In this document: piece by piece, positions 25,220-33,560 of the stretch | How the letters are laid out: each line of letters begins with the position of its first letter | Numbering within the stretch: the first letter of the stretch is position 1 | Origin: HGM13010 sp934527315 | GTDB taxonomy: Bacteria > Bacillota > Clostridia > Oscillospirales > Oscillospiraceae | Direction of reading: 5' to 3' | Assembly (NCBI GenBank): GCA_934527315.1 | Contig: CAKTAK010000001.1 | Coordinates: 75,465 to 139,464 of the forward strand | Length of the DNA: 64,000 nt | Notes under the pieces: generated by a model | What the model saw: the letters and a program-made list of their open reading frames with translations, nothing else | The model's database searches: none | What the model was told of the DNA's origin: nothing | Translations under genes and position numbers: made by a program

Positions 25220-26656
25220 TTAGTATGCAACGCCCCAGAGAATATCGGTGGTGCATTCTTTGCCGCAGCAGACGCATTTGCCCTTGGTGCCGGACTGGCT
25301 CAAAGGCATGCAGCGGGAGGACACACCGGCTTTTTCCTTCATGTCCAGCTCGCACTGCAGGTCGCCGCACCATTTGGTCTTTGCAAAGCCGCCTTCGGTT
25401 TCGATGAAGGTTTTCACGTCTTCCAGCGTCTCGCATTCCTTGGTATGCTCGTCCAGATTCTTCTTTGCCTTGTCGAACAGACCCTGCTGCACCTGCTCCA
25501 GAACTTCGGAGACCGATGCTGCCAGCTCGTCGATATTGATGGTGACCTTTTCCCGGTTGTCCCGGCGCACGGCCACGCACTGGTTGTTCTCCATATCCCG
25601 GGGACCAATTTCCAGACGGACGGGAACACCCTTCATCTCCCACTGTGCGCACTTCCAGCCCAGAGAGTTGTCGCTGTCGTCCATCTTTACTCGGATTCCG
25701 GCGGCTTTCAGCGTATCGTACAGCTCGCCGGCCTTCTCCAGAACGCCTTCCTTATGCTGTGCCACGGGAACGATGATGACCTGAATGGGTGCAACGTGGG
25801 GGGGCAGAACCAGACCGTTGTTGTCACCGTGGGTCATAATCAGACCGCCGATGGTACGGGTGGACATACCCCAAGAGGTTTCGTGGGGGGTCTGCAGCTT
25901 GTTATCTTTATCGGAGAATGCAATGCCGAATGCCTTTGCGAAGCCGTCGCCGAAATAGTGGCTGGTGCCGGACTGCAGGGCTTTGTGGTCATGCATCATG
26001 CACTCCACGGTGTAAGTCCGCTCAGCACCGGCAAATTTTTCCTTATCGGTTTTGTTGCCGCGGACAACGGGCATTGCCAGCAGATTTTCCAGACAGTCTG
26101 CATAGACCTCCAGCATCTGCTCGGTTTCCTCAATGGCCTCCTCGGCGGTTGCGTGGAGAGTGTGACCCTCCTGCCACAGGAACTCACGGCCGCGCAGGAA
26201 AGGACGAGTGGTCTTTTCCCAACGGAGCACGGAGCACCACTGGTTATACTTCATGGGCAGGTCGCGCCAGGAGTGAACCACATGGCTCCAGTGGTCGCAG
26301 AACAGAGTTTCGGAGGTGGGGCGGATGCACAGACGCTCGGGCAGCTCCTCGCTGCCGCCCATGGTGACCCATGCGCACTCCGGTGCAAAGCCTTCCACGT
26401 GGTCTTTTTCCTTCTGCAGCAGGGATTCGGGAATCAGCATGGGCATGGACACGTTATCGTGACCCAGCTCTTTGAACCGCTTATCCAGAAAGTTCATAAT
26501 GTTTTCCCAAATGGCATAGCCATAGGGACGCAGAATGAACATACCCTTGATGCCGGAGTAGTCCACCAACTCTGCTTTCACGCAGACGTCGGTAAACCAC
26601 TGGGCGAAATCAACTTCCATATCGGTAATTTGTTCGACTTTTTTCTCTTTTGCCAT
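25220..26656 (-). CDS. proS: Prolyl-tRNA synthetase, archaeal/eukaryotic-like short type
   Basis: A 478-residue class II aminoacyl-tRNA synthetase. The ATG at 26656 follows GGAGAG and fits the family N-terminus (AKEKKVEQITDMEVDFAQWF); the frame extends to 26713 without support. Motif 2 is seen in KYNQWCSVLRWEKTTRPFLRGREFLWQEG (spread over about residues 138-166) and motif 3 near residues 250-290 with GGLIMTHGD. A C-terminal zinc-like cluster (CVCCGKEC) is present near 465-472. No editing insertion is seen, consistent with the short ProS form. No T-box is present in the 100-base leader. Confidence 0.95.
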   Translation of the reverse strand: MAKEKKVEQITDMEVDFAQWFTDVCVKAELVDYSGIKGMFILRPYGYAIWENIMNFLDKRFKELGHDNVSMPMLIPESLLQKEKDHVEGFAPECAWVTMGGSEELPERLCIRPTSETLFCDHWSHVVHSWRDLPMKYNQWCSVLRWEKTTRPFLRGREFLWQEGHTLHATAEEAIEETEQMLEVYADCLENLLAMPVVRGNKTDKEKFAGAERTYTVECMMHDHKALQSGTSHYFGDGFAKAFGIAFSDKDNKLQTPHETSWGMSTRTIGGLIMTHGDNNGLVLPPHVAPIQVIIVPVAQHKEGVLEKAGELYDTLKAAGIRVKMDDSDNSLGWKCAQWEMKGVPVRLEIGPRDMENNQCVAVRRDNREKVTINIDELAASVSEVLEQVQQGLFDKAKKNLDEHTKECETLEDVKTFIETEGGFAKTKWCGDLQCELDMKEKAGVSSRCMPLSQSGTKGKCVCCGKECTTDILWGVAY

Positions 26657-26822
26657 GAGATATCTCTCCATTTCTATCGATTCCACAGATTGTGGCAAAT
26701 TGCGGGTGTGCAAGATACGCGCAATGCTCGTATTTTAACTTATATATTTTATAGGTAAGCCGTCTCCTTGTCAAGCACAACCGCGGTTTTTCACATATAC
26801 TGAAGAGGGAAGGAGGGAGAAA

Positions 26823-27131
26823 ATGAGCCTATCGGGACAATTTTATGTGCGTCCGGCGGCGGGAGAACTGATTCGGGCGGTGTTTGCGCCGGAGCCCGAT
26901 GACCGGGCCATCTTGTTGGGACGGCTGACCGACGGCAGCGGCATGCCTGTGGAAGACGGCGCCGTGCTGCTGTTCCGGGACGGAATGGAGCAGCCGGAGC
27001 TGCTGGGGCGGACCGTTACCGACCGGGACGGAATGTTTTTGTTCGGACCGTTGGAGAGCGGAATATTATATGTGGTCAAGGTGTTCAAAAACGGATTGCA
27101 GGAGCGCAATCTGGAACTGAAAAGCGTTTAG
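26823..27131 (+). CDS. Small transthyretin/carboxypeptidase-regulatory-like beta domain protein
   Basis: A 102-residue protein with a strong GGAGGGAG site. Residues about 27-98 look like a single beta-sandwich domain of the carboxypeptidase-regulatory/CnaB type: LLGRLTDGSGMPVEDGAVLLF, then GRTVTDRDGMFLFGPLESG and YVVKVFKNGLQERNLEL. There is no signal peptide, so it appears cytosolic. It stands alone, divergent from proS. Function unknown. Confidence 0.7.
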   Translation: MSLSGQFYVRPAAGELIRAVFAPEPDDRAILLGRLTDGSGMPVEDGAVLLFRDGMEQPELLGRTVTDRDGMFLFGPLESGILYVVKVFKNGLQERNLELKSV

Positions 27132-27133
27132 AA

Positions 27134-27169
27134 CATAAAAAACTCCTGCGTGGTTTCTCACGCAGGAGT
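27134..27169 (-). terminator. Rho-independent terminator of the 27.2-28.3 kb minus-strand operon
   Basis: On the minus strand an 11-bp stem (arm ACTCCTGCGTG, 6-base loop) is followed by TTTTTTATG. Confidence 0.8.
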
Positions 27170-27180
27170 AGAATCAACGA

Positions 27181-27360
27181 TTATGCTACGAGCGGCGCCC
27201 AGCCGAAGAGAATTCCCAAAGTATCTGCGGCCTTGGAAATCACGGCCATGAGCACCGATGTGACGCTGCCGCCCAACAGAATTCCGAATGCCAGACACAC
27301 GGCACCCAGCACCAGCAGGCAGGCGATGGCAATCACAAAGAATTTGTGTATGGATTTCAT
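27181..27360 (-). CDS. Small membrane protein (59 aa)
   Basis: A 59-residue protein starting at 27360, behind GAGGAGGATT; a TTG six bases upstream is less likely. It has one strong hydrophobic helix at about residues 9-30 (FVIAIACLLVLGAVCLAFGILL) and a second at about 33-55. Its ATG overlaps the stop of the upstream HAAS-like gene, so the two are co-translated and probably act together in the membrane. Function unknown. Confidence 0.7.
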   Translation of the reverse strand: MKSIHKFFVIAIACLLVLGAVCLAFGILLGGSVTSVLMAVISKAADTLGILFGWAPLVA

Positions 27361-28292
27361 GGGCAATCCTCCTCTTTATATCCGTGCTTTCTGCCGAACC
27401 GGACAAGCATACGGATAAATGCCACAACTGCATTCCGCAGGAACCAGACGGCCAGAGAACAAATGGCCACGGCAACGGTAAAGCACAAAATCGTAATGCC
27501 GATAATGACCAATTTATCTCCGAGAATGGAAAACCGGGGATCAACCAGAAACAGAACCACGTAAATGCCCACGCCGAAAGACGCGACAGCCAGACAGAAA
27601 ATCACCAAATCCACGGCCAACAGGAACACGGTGACAGGAATACCCACCACGATGCACAGCAGGGCATACAGAATCAGAAAACCGGGGCGGCTCTTCCGAA
27701 CGATCGGACTTTCGTCCTTTTCCGGAACCACCACGGCGGATTGGGCTTGGGTTGCGGCCTCAAAAATTTCCGAGAAAATTTCGTCCCGCACTTCCCGCAC
27801 TTGAGCGCGTTTTGTGGGCTCCGGCTGCACCGGGGCGTCGGGAACGGCTTCCGGTTGAGCAATCGGTTCTGCCGGAGTCTCTTCCACCGGCTGCTCCGGC
27901 TGTGTTTCCGACTCCGAAACGGTCTCTGCGTTTTCTTCTGCGGGGGACTCCGTGGATTCCTCTTTTGCAGGCTCCGGGGTTTCTTCTGCTGTCTGCACCG
28001 GCTCCGGGGATGTTTCTGCGGAAACCGCTTCCGGGACTTCTGCCGGGGCCTCTTCTGCGGGAGCGGGGGATTCCTGCTCCGCCGCGTCTTCTGCGGGCTC
28101 CGGAGATGCTTCGTAGCTCCGGGAAAGGGTTACCGCCAGTTTCATAGGGCTGCCCAGCTCCTGAATCACGGCGAAATCATTATCTCGTTCTTCAAAAAGC
28201 TTTGTATACTTTGCCAAGGCAGCGTCTCGGTCCCAAGCTGTCATGTAATACAGCAGCTGCGCCAACTCTGCCAGATAAGCTTGTCTGTTCAA
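27357..28292 (-). CDS. DUF1700/HAAS-domain-like membrane protein
   Basis: A 311-residue protein. Residues 1-65 resemble the HAAS/DUF1700 cytoplasmic domain (MNRQAYLAELAQLLYY, then EERDNDFAVIQELGSPMKLA). Residues about 68-185 are a Glu/Pro/Ala-rich low-complexity linker. Residues about 200-300 contain four hydrophobic segments. HAAS-family proteins are often paired with PadR-type regulators or act as anti-sigma-like modulators; no PadR gene is seen here. It is translationally coupled to the 59-aa membrane protein. Confidence 0.75.
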   Translation of the reverse strand: MNRQAYLAELAQLLYYMTAWDRDAALAKYTKLFEERDNDFAVIQELGSPMKLAVTLSRSYEASPEPAEDAAEQESPAPAEEAPAEVPEAVSAETSPEPVQTAEETPEPAKEESTESPAEENAETVSESETQPEQPVEETPAEPIAQPEAVPDAPVQPEPTKRAQVREVRDEIFSEIFEAATQAQSAVVVPEKDESPIVRKSRPGFLILYALLCIVVGIPVTVFLLAVDLVIFCLAVASFGVGIYVVLFLVDPRFSILGDKLVIIGITILCFTVAVAICSLAVWFLRNAVVAFIRMLVRFGRKHGYKEEDCP

Positions 28293-28366
28293 AAATTCAT
28301 GCCTCCATTCCGAGAGGAACTTTTTTGTTTATTTTTGCCTTACGCAAAAACTTTGTATTGCGTAAC

Positions 28367-28395
28367 ATTATAAAACAATTTTTTGTCATGGTCAA
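28367..28395 (-). promoter_or_regulatory. Promoter of the HAAS-like operon
   Basis: On the minus strand TTGACC (28390-28395) and a TATAAT-type -10 (28367-28372) are 17 bases apart, about 75 bases before the start codon. Confidence 0.65.
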
Positions 28396-28585
28396 TCGTT
28401 TTACGGGATTTGACGGTGGATTTCTTTCAGTTTTCAAAAAGTTTACAGATTTCCTGCAATTTTTCCACCGCGATACAAGGGAATCCCCCGGGGAAAAAGC
28501 TTGACGTAGGCCCATATTTGGGATATGCTGTCAAATTGGCCATACAGATTTTCAAATTACGGCAAAATTTTGTCATTTTGCGTGC

Positions 28586-28614
28586 TTGCAGGATGGACAG
28601 GAGTATGGTATAAA
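28586..28614 (+). promoter_or_regulatory. Promoter of the ACT-hom operon
   Basis: TTGCAG (28586-28591) and TATAAA (28609-28614) are 17 bases apart. This lies in the 383-base gap between the divergent operons at 28292 and 28676. I see no gene or further structure in the rest of the gap. Confidence 0.6.
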
Positions 28615-28675
28615 ATAATACATTCCACGAGAGAAAAACAAATATCCTTGAATGAAATACCAGGAGGAGCAAGCT

Positions 28676-29122
28676 ATGACAGTCGCAGAGCAGCCGAAAT
28701 TCTATTTGGTGCAGGCGGACATGCTGCCGGAGATATTCTTGAAAGTCGTTTCCGCCCGGGAAATGCTGAATACCGGAGAAGTGAAAACCGTATCAGAGGC
28801 TGTAGCCCGCGTGGGCATCAGCCGCAGCGCATTCTATAAATATAAGGATTCCGTTGTGCCCTTCCGGGATATGACCCAGGGCCGCATTTTTACCTTCAAT
28901 ACATTCCTGCGGGATCAGATGGGCGTTTTGTCCTCCGTTTTGGCAATTTTTGCCGGCGTGGGCGCAAACATTCTGACCATCAACCAGAACATTCCCTCGG
29001 ACGGCTGCGCGTTGGTTACCATCACCGCCCGTCTGGACCATGCGGAGGTTACGCCGGATGAGCTGATTGTACGGATGCGGAATACGCCGGGCGTGGTATC
29101 GGCGGATTTGTTGGCCGGATAA
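28676..29122 (+). CDS. ACT domain protein, PheB/UPF0735 family
   Basis: A 148-residue protein; the ATG at 28676 follows AGGAGGAG. Residues 1-65 include a helical region (LNTGEVKTVSEAVARVGISRSAFYKYKDSV) that looks helix-turn-helix-like. Residues 70-145 are an ACT domain (LRDQMGVLSSVLAIFAGVGANILTINQNIP). UPF0735/PheB proteins are thought to sense amino acids. It is 15 bases upstream of homoserine dehydrogenase and 1.8 kb from aspartokinase, which suggests a role in threonine/methionine pathway control. Confidence 0.87.
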   Translation: MTVAEQPKFYLVQADMLPEIFLKVVSAREMLNTGEVKTVSEAVARVGISRSAFYKYKDSVVPFRDMTQGRIFTFNTFLRDQMGVLSSVLAIFAGVGANILTINQNIPSDGCALVTITARLDHAEVTPDELIVRMRNTPGVVSADLLAG

Positions 29123-29137
29123 AGGAAGGAGCGGGCC

Positions 29138-30349
29138 ATGGTAAAAGTTGCAATTTTGGGAATCGGTACCGTTGGCAGCGGAACTGCGGATATTTTTGCG
29201 GACAATGCAGACGTGATCAAACGGAACACCGGCGAGGACGTGCAGGTAAAGTATATTCTGTGCCGCCGGATGCGCCCGGGCAACCGCTTTGCCGACCGCA
29301 TTGTGCTGGATTATGACATCATTCTCAACGACCCGGAAATTCGGGTGGTGGCGGAATGCATGGGCGGGGTTCACCCGGCTTATGAGTACGTGGCTGCCGC
29401 GCTGAAGGCGGGCAAACATGCGGTGTCGTCCAACAAACAGTTGGTGGCGGAATACGGTCTGGAACTGACCCACTTGGCAAAAGAAAACCATGTGAGCTTT
29501 TTATTTGAGGGCAGCGTGGGCGGCGGAATTCCCATTCTCCGTCCCCTGACCCGGTGTCTGGCTGCCAACCGCATTGACAGCGTGTATGGCATTCTCAACG
29601 GCACGACCAACTATATATTAACGGAAATGATTCAGTGCGGCAAAAGCTTTGAGCAGGCACTGAAAGAGGCGCAGGAAAAGGGCTATGCGGAGCTGGACCC
29701 CACGGCAGATGTGGACGGCATCGATGCCTGCCGGAAGATTTGCATTCTGGCAGATATGTGCTTTGGCTATCAGGTGTCTCCGGAGCAGGTGCGGACGCAG
29801 GGTATTCGCGCCATCACGTCAGCAGATGTGGACTATGCCCGGCGCATGGGATACCGCATCAAGCTGCTGGGCAGAACGCTGAAACTGCCCGACGGCCGGG
29901 TTACGGCCTATGTGGCGCCCCATTTTGTGGAAAAAGAAAACCCCATTGTCAACGTGGACGGTGTGCTCAACGGCATTGTGGTCCACGGAAACGCAGTGGG
30001 CAACACGGTGTTCTCCGGTCCGGGCGCCGGTGCGTCGGAAACCGGCAGCGCCGTGGCGGCGGACATTCTGGATTGTCTGACCGAGCCCATGAGCCGCCAG
30101 CCCATCTGGGAGGCCCAGCCGGAAGGCTATTTTATGGACGCCGACGAGCTGCCCAGCCGTTGGTTTGTGCGGACCCGGGCAAATCTGGCTCGAATCGATG
30201 AGGCCTTCGGCAATGTGCATTTTGTATCCATTCCGGGAACGGACCCTGCGGAATACGCATTCCCCACGGAGCAGATGACGGCCAAACAGCTGCAGAAAGC
30301 CGGCGAAACGCTGGAAATCGTGGCAGCGTACCGGATTCTAGAAAATTGA
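29138..30349 (+). CDS. hom: Homoserine dehydrogenase
   Basis: A 403-residue enzyme with an AAGGAAGGAG site. The N-terminal NAD(P) motif is ILGIGTVGSGTADIF (5-19). The catalytic domain shows SSNKQLVAEYG, FLFEGSVGGGIPI, ILNGTTNYIL and the family signature region AYAELDPTADVDGIDACRK (about 185-200). A C-terminal ACT domain (about 325-400) provides feedback control. It reduces aspartate semialdehyde to homoserine. Second gene of the ACT-hom-(lysC) group. Confidence 0.95.
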   Translation: MVKVAILGIGTVGSGTADIFADNADVIKRNTGEDVQVKYILCRRMRPGNRFADRIVLDYDIILNDPEIRVVAECMGGVHPAYEYVAAALKAGKHAVSSNKQLVAEYGLELTHLAKENHVSFLFEGSVGGGIPILRPLTRCLAANRIDSVYGILNGTTNYILTEMIQCGKSFEQALKEAQEKGYAELDPTADVDGIDACRKICILADMCFGYQVSPEQVRTQGIRAITSADVDYARRMGYRIKLLGRTLKLPDGRVTAYVAPHFVEKENPIVNVDGVLNGIVVHGNAVGNTVFSGPGAGASETGSAVAADILDCLTEPMSRQPIWEAQPEGYFMDADELPSRWFVRTRANLARIDEAFGNVHFVSIPGTDPAEYAFPTEQMTAKQLQKAGETLEIVAAYRILEN

Positions 30350-30443
30350 GGGACAAAACGCATTTGAAAACAAAACGATTGGTTGCGCGTATGATAAATT
30401 GGGCGCCAAAGAGCGGAAGGGCTCAAGACCAGGAGGAAAAAAT

Positions 30444-31649
30444 ATGCTGATAGTTCAAAAATTCGGCGGCAGCTCCGTTGCGGACGCCGAAAAAATCCGG
30501 CGGGTTGCCGGAATTATTGCAGATACCTACGATCAGGGAAATGATGTGGTGGTGGTTTTGTCCGCTCAGGGCGATACCACGGACGATTTGCTGGAAAAAG
30601 CAGCGGAAATCAATGAGCGCCCCTCCAAGCGGGAGCTGGATATGCTGCTGAGCACCGGCGAACAGATTTCGATTGCACTGATGGCCATGTGTCTGGAAAA
30701 AATGCACTACCCGGTGATTTCTCTCACCGGTTGGCAAATCGGCATGAGCACCAACTCGGACCACGGCTCGGCCCGGATTCTGAAAGTGGACCGGGAGCGG
30801 ATTCTCCGGGAACTGGATAAGCGCCGGATTGTGATTGTGGCGGGATTCCAGGGCATCAGCCGGGAAAACGACATTACAACCTTGGGCCGGGGCGGTTCGG
30901 ATACCACCGCTGTGGCCATTGCGGCGGCGCTGCGGGCAGACGCCTGCCAGATTTACACGGACGTGGAGGGCGTTTACACCGCCGACCCCCGGAAAGTTCC
31001 GGAGGCAAAAAAGCTGGACGAAATTACCTACGACGAGATGCTGGAAATGGCGTCTCTGGGCGCGCAGGTGCTGCACAATCGCTCCGTAGAAATGGCAAAG
31101 AGATACGGCATTGAACTGGAAGTGCTGTCCAGTTATGTGCGGAAACCCGGTACAAAAGTGAAGGAGGTCGTGAAGAAAGTGGAAGAGAACAAAATCAACG
31201 GCATTGCAAAAGATACCAATGTAGCCCGTATTGCTGTGGTCAGCGTTCCGGACGAACCGGGCGTGGCATTCCGGGTGTTCAACGAGATGGCAAAGAAAAA
31301 AATCAACGTGGACATCATTCTGCAGTCTTACGGTAAAAATAACACCAATGACATCAGCTTCACTGTACCTCTGGACGATGCAGACCGGGCAGAAGAGGCG
31401 TTGGAAGCTTGCAAAGCATCCATCGGCTTTGACCATGTGAGCGTGGATAAGAGCGTTGCAAAGGTGAGCATTGTGGGCGCCGGTATGATGAGTGCCTCCG
31501 GCGTGGCTGCGCTGATGTTTGAGGCGCTGTCGGACGCGAAAATCAACATTCAGATGATTTCCACCAGCGAAATCAAGGTTTCCGTGCTGATTCCCAAGGA
31601 GCAGGCGGATCTGGCGGTGAAAGCCATTCACAGCAAGTTCTTCGGCTGA
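30444..31649 (+). CDS. lysC: Aspartokinase with two C-terminal ACT domains
   Basis: A 401-residue enzyme. The ATG at 30444 follows AGGAGG and gives the family N-terminus IVQKFGGSSVADAEKI. Kinase motifs include GRGGSDTTAVAIAAAL (about 151-166) and YTDVEGVYTADPRKVP (about 173-188). Two ACT modules span about 260-400, with GMMSASGVAALMFEAL near 344. It phosphorylates aspartate, the first step to lysine, threonine and methionine. An internal start for a beta subunit is possible but not evident. Followed by a GC-rich hairpin. Confidence 0.95.
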   Translation: MLIVQKFGGSSVADAEKIRRVAGIIADTYDQGNDVVVVLSAQGDTTDDLLEKAAEINERPSKRELDMLLSTGEQISIALMAMCLEKMHYPVISLTGWQIGMSTNSDHGSARILKVDRERILRELDKRRIVIVAGFQGISRENDITTLGRGGSDTTAVAIAAALRADACQIYTDVEGVYTADPRKVPEAKKLDEITYDEMLEMASLGAQVLHNRSVEMAKRYGIELEVLSSYVRKPGTKVKEVVKKVEENKINGIAKDTNVARIAVVSVPDEPGVAFRVFNEMAKKKINVDIILQSYGKNNTNDISFTVPLDDADRAEEALEACKASIGFDHVSVDKSVAKVSIVGAGMMSASGVAALMFEALSDAKINIQMISTSEIKVSVLIPKEQADLAVKAIHSKFFG

Positions 31650-31699
31650 TCGAATCGCCGAAATACATTTTTTCCCAATCTCTGAAAATGTTCATCGAC

Positions 31700-31732
31700 C
31701 CCCGGACACGTTTCTTGACGTGCCCGGGGTTT
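31700..31732 (+). terminator. Terminator after lysC
   Basis: A CCCCGG-CACGT/ACGTG-CCGGGG stem with one mismatch carries only a short TTT tail. Confidence 0.6.
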
Positions 31733-31773
31733 GCTGCAAAAATGAGGCAAAACTTAGAGAAAATGACAAATCC

Positions 31774-31881
31774 TTGACAGTCATTTTAAACAAAATCTAT
31801 AATACCATATCGGACAAAATGTTAAAACCTTATGTGACATGAACAAATTGACTTGACATTAACGTAACGAATGTGTATGCT
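31774..31881 (+). promoter_or_regulatory. Tandem promoters of the SDR gene
   Basis: Two strong elements are visible. TTGACA (31774-31779) is followed at 18 bases by TATAAT (31798-31803). TTGACA (31853-31858) is followed at 17 bases by TATGCT (31876-31881). This 299-base gap otherwise holds only the lysC hairpin. High expression of the SDR is expected. Confidence 0.65.
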
Positions 31882-31948
31882 TGGAGCAGTGATTCGGCGG
31901 GCCACCGCCGAGAGATTGTGGAAACAAATTGGAAGGAGTAATGTAATT

Positions 31949-32707
31949 ATGGGCAACAGATTGGAAGGTAAAATCGCTTTGGTCACCGCTTGCACCCGTG
32001 GTATCGGTCGTGCCATCGCAGATTTGTTTGTAGATGAGGGCGCAAAAGTTTACTACGCTTGCCGTAACATGGAAACCGGTGCAGCAGCTGTGGAAGCAGC
32101 AAGAGCTCGCGGCGGTCAGGCTGAGCTGGTTTACTTCGAGGCTCACGAGCCCGAAACCCACAGAAGCATGATCAACGAATGCCTGGCGAAAGAAGGCCGT
32201 CTGGACATTCTGGTCAACAACTTCGGCGAGTCCAACCCCAGAAAGGACCTGGACATCACTCGCTGCACTTACGAAGAGTTCGAAAAGACCGTGTGCACGG
32301 ACCTGTCCACCGTCTTCAACGCATGCCAGGAAGCTTTGAACAAGGCTATGATTCCTCAGGGCTCCGGCAGCATCATCAACATCGGTTCCGTGGCAGCTGT
32401 CTGCCCCGATAAGACCCAGTGCGGCTACGGCGTTGCAAAGCAGGGCATCAACCACCTGTCCAAGCAGATGGCACGTCAGGTTGCTCACGCAGGCGTTCGC
32501 GTGAACGTTCTGAACCCCGGAATTATCGCTACCGAAGCAGTTGCAAAGCATCTGACTCCCGAGACTCAGGCTCGTTACACCACCAACTGCATGATCAAGC
32601 ATCTGGGCGAGCCCAAGGACATTGCTTACATGGCTCTGTACTTGGCATCTGATGAGTCCAAGTACGTCACCGCTCACGTGATGAACGTTTCCGGCGGCTG
32701 GATGTAA
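31949..32707 (+). CDS. Short-chain dehydrogenase resembling 7-alpha-hydroxysteroid dehydrogenase
   Basis: A 252-residue SDR; the ATG at 31949 follows GGAAGGAG. The cofactor motif is TACTRGIG (13-20), NNFG lies at 90-93, and the catalytic residues are Ser147, Tyr160 and Lys164, almost the numbering of E. coli 7-alpha-HSDH. From memory, TRGIGRA, VYF.A.E.ET..SM and GR.DILVNN also recur in clostridial 7-alpha-HSDHs. The arginine after the first Thr of the cofactor loop may indicate NADP preference. Alternatives are other sugar or keto-acyl SDRs. Single gene with tandem promoters and its own terminator; codon use looks biased, as in highly expressed genes. Confidence 0.75.
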   Translation: MGNRLEGKIALVTACTRGIGRAIADLFVDEGAKVYYACRNMETGAAAVEAARARGGQAELVYFEAHEPETHRSMINECLAKEGRLDILVNNFGESNPRKDLDITRCTYEEFEKTVCTDLSTVFNACQEALNKAMIPQGSGSIINIGSVAAVCPDKTQCGYGVAKQGINHLSKQMARQVAHAGVRVNVLNPGIIATEAVAKHLTPETQARYTTNCMIKHLGEPKDIAYMALYLASDESKYVTAHVMNVSGGWM

Positions 32708-32733
32708 TCTGAACATTACTTACAATTGAATAG

Positions 32734-32766
32734 AAAAAAGTCGGCTCGTGAGAGCCGACTTTTTTT
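32734..32766. terminator. Bidirectional terminator between the SDR and the convergent gene
   Basis: A 14-bp stem (arm AAAAAAGTCGGCTC, loop GTGA) carries T-runs in both directions and overlaps the stop codon of the convergent gene. Confidence 0.85.
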
Positions 32767-33388
32767 ATTGCCTGCCTTGTGCCCGGCGGGTAATTTGCTC
32801 CATGCTTTGGAGAATTTCCAGAATCTCATGCACCTGCTCCCGAAGGGGAGACAGCAGGTCCGGGGCTTTGTACAGAACGGACATGGGAACATCTGTGAAA
32901 TCCGGCACCTCCAACCAGAGGTCCGGCAAATCGGAAACACCGGTTTTTTCCTGCAAATCCTCCGGTAGTTGAATTTCGTCCAATGCGTCTTGAAAACAAT
33001 CTGCCGCAGCATCCAATTGCCCCAGCGCCGTCACTGTGTTGGAAATCTGCCCCAATGCAGCAAATTCGCCCAAGGTCATGGTGCGGTAAATGGGGTCTGC
33101 GGACCAACCGACGGCGTCATTCATTCTCTGGGCAACGGCATCTGCCGCTGCATTGACCGCAGCGCCGGTGGAAATTGCCTGCTGAATCGCTGCGAGAAAT
33201 TCCCCATAGGGACCGGAAACGGGGGCGGTGCCGTAATACTGCTGCTCGGTTCGGCGCAATTCTTCCGCGACCGATTGCAGCTGCTCCCGCAATTCCGGGG
33301 TGGGGTGCCGGGCAAGCTTTTTGTTCAGTTCTGCACGTTGCCAACGCAAACGGTGGAGTTTTTCTTCTGTCGTTTCCTGAGAATTCAT
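32765..33388 (-). CDS. Uncharacterised protein with N-terminal coiled coil
   Basis: A 207-residue protein. The ATG at 33388 follows AAGGGGG; the frame is open to 33508 but that extension crosses the fhs promoter region and has no ribosome site. Residues 1-55 are a charged helical, probably coiled-coil segment (EEKLHRLRWQRAELNKKLARH). The rest is acidic with no motif I know. No signal peptide or membrane helix. Divergent from the one-carbon operon. Function unknown. Confidence 0.65.
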   Translation of the reverse strand: MNSQETTEEKLHRLRWQRAELNKKLARHPTPELREQLQSVAEELRRTEQQYYGTAPVSGPYGEFLAAIQQAISTGAAVNAAADAVAQRMNDAVGWSADPIYRTMTLGEFAALGQISNTVTALGQLDAAADCFQDALDEIQLPEDLQEKTGVSDLPDLWLEVPDFTDVPMSVLYKAPDLLSPLREQVHEILEILQSMEQITRRAQGRQ

Positions 33389-33480
33389 GGAAATGCCCCC
33401 TTTTTCTATCAGTGTATCGAGAAAATGTGGAAAACTCAAGGCAATTCCGGCAAAATTCATTGTTAATGTTGTAACAGTGG

Positions 33481-33509
33481 TTCCAATCGGGTATGGGATA
33501 TGATACAAT
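33481..33509 (+). promoter_or_regulatory. Promoter of the fhs operon
   Basis: TTCCAA (33481-33486) and TACAAT (33504-33509) are 17 bases apart, 51 bases before the start. No tetrahydrofolate riboswitch was recognised in this gap. Confidence 0.5.
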
Positions 33510-33560
33510 GCAGGGGCACAACTTTACAAACAGAATTTTGAAAGGGGTTTGCGTATTATT

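Noticed and set aside
26657..26760. T-box leader of proS
   Set aside because: The leader is too short and lacks the conserved T-box sequence.
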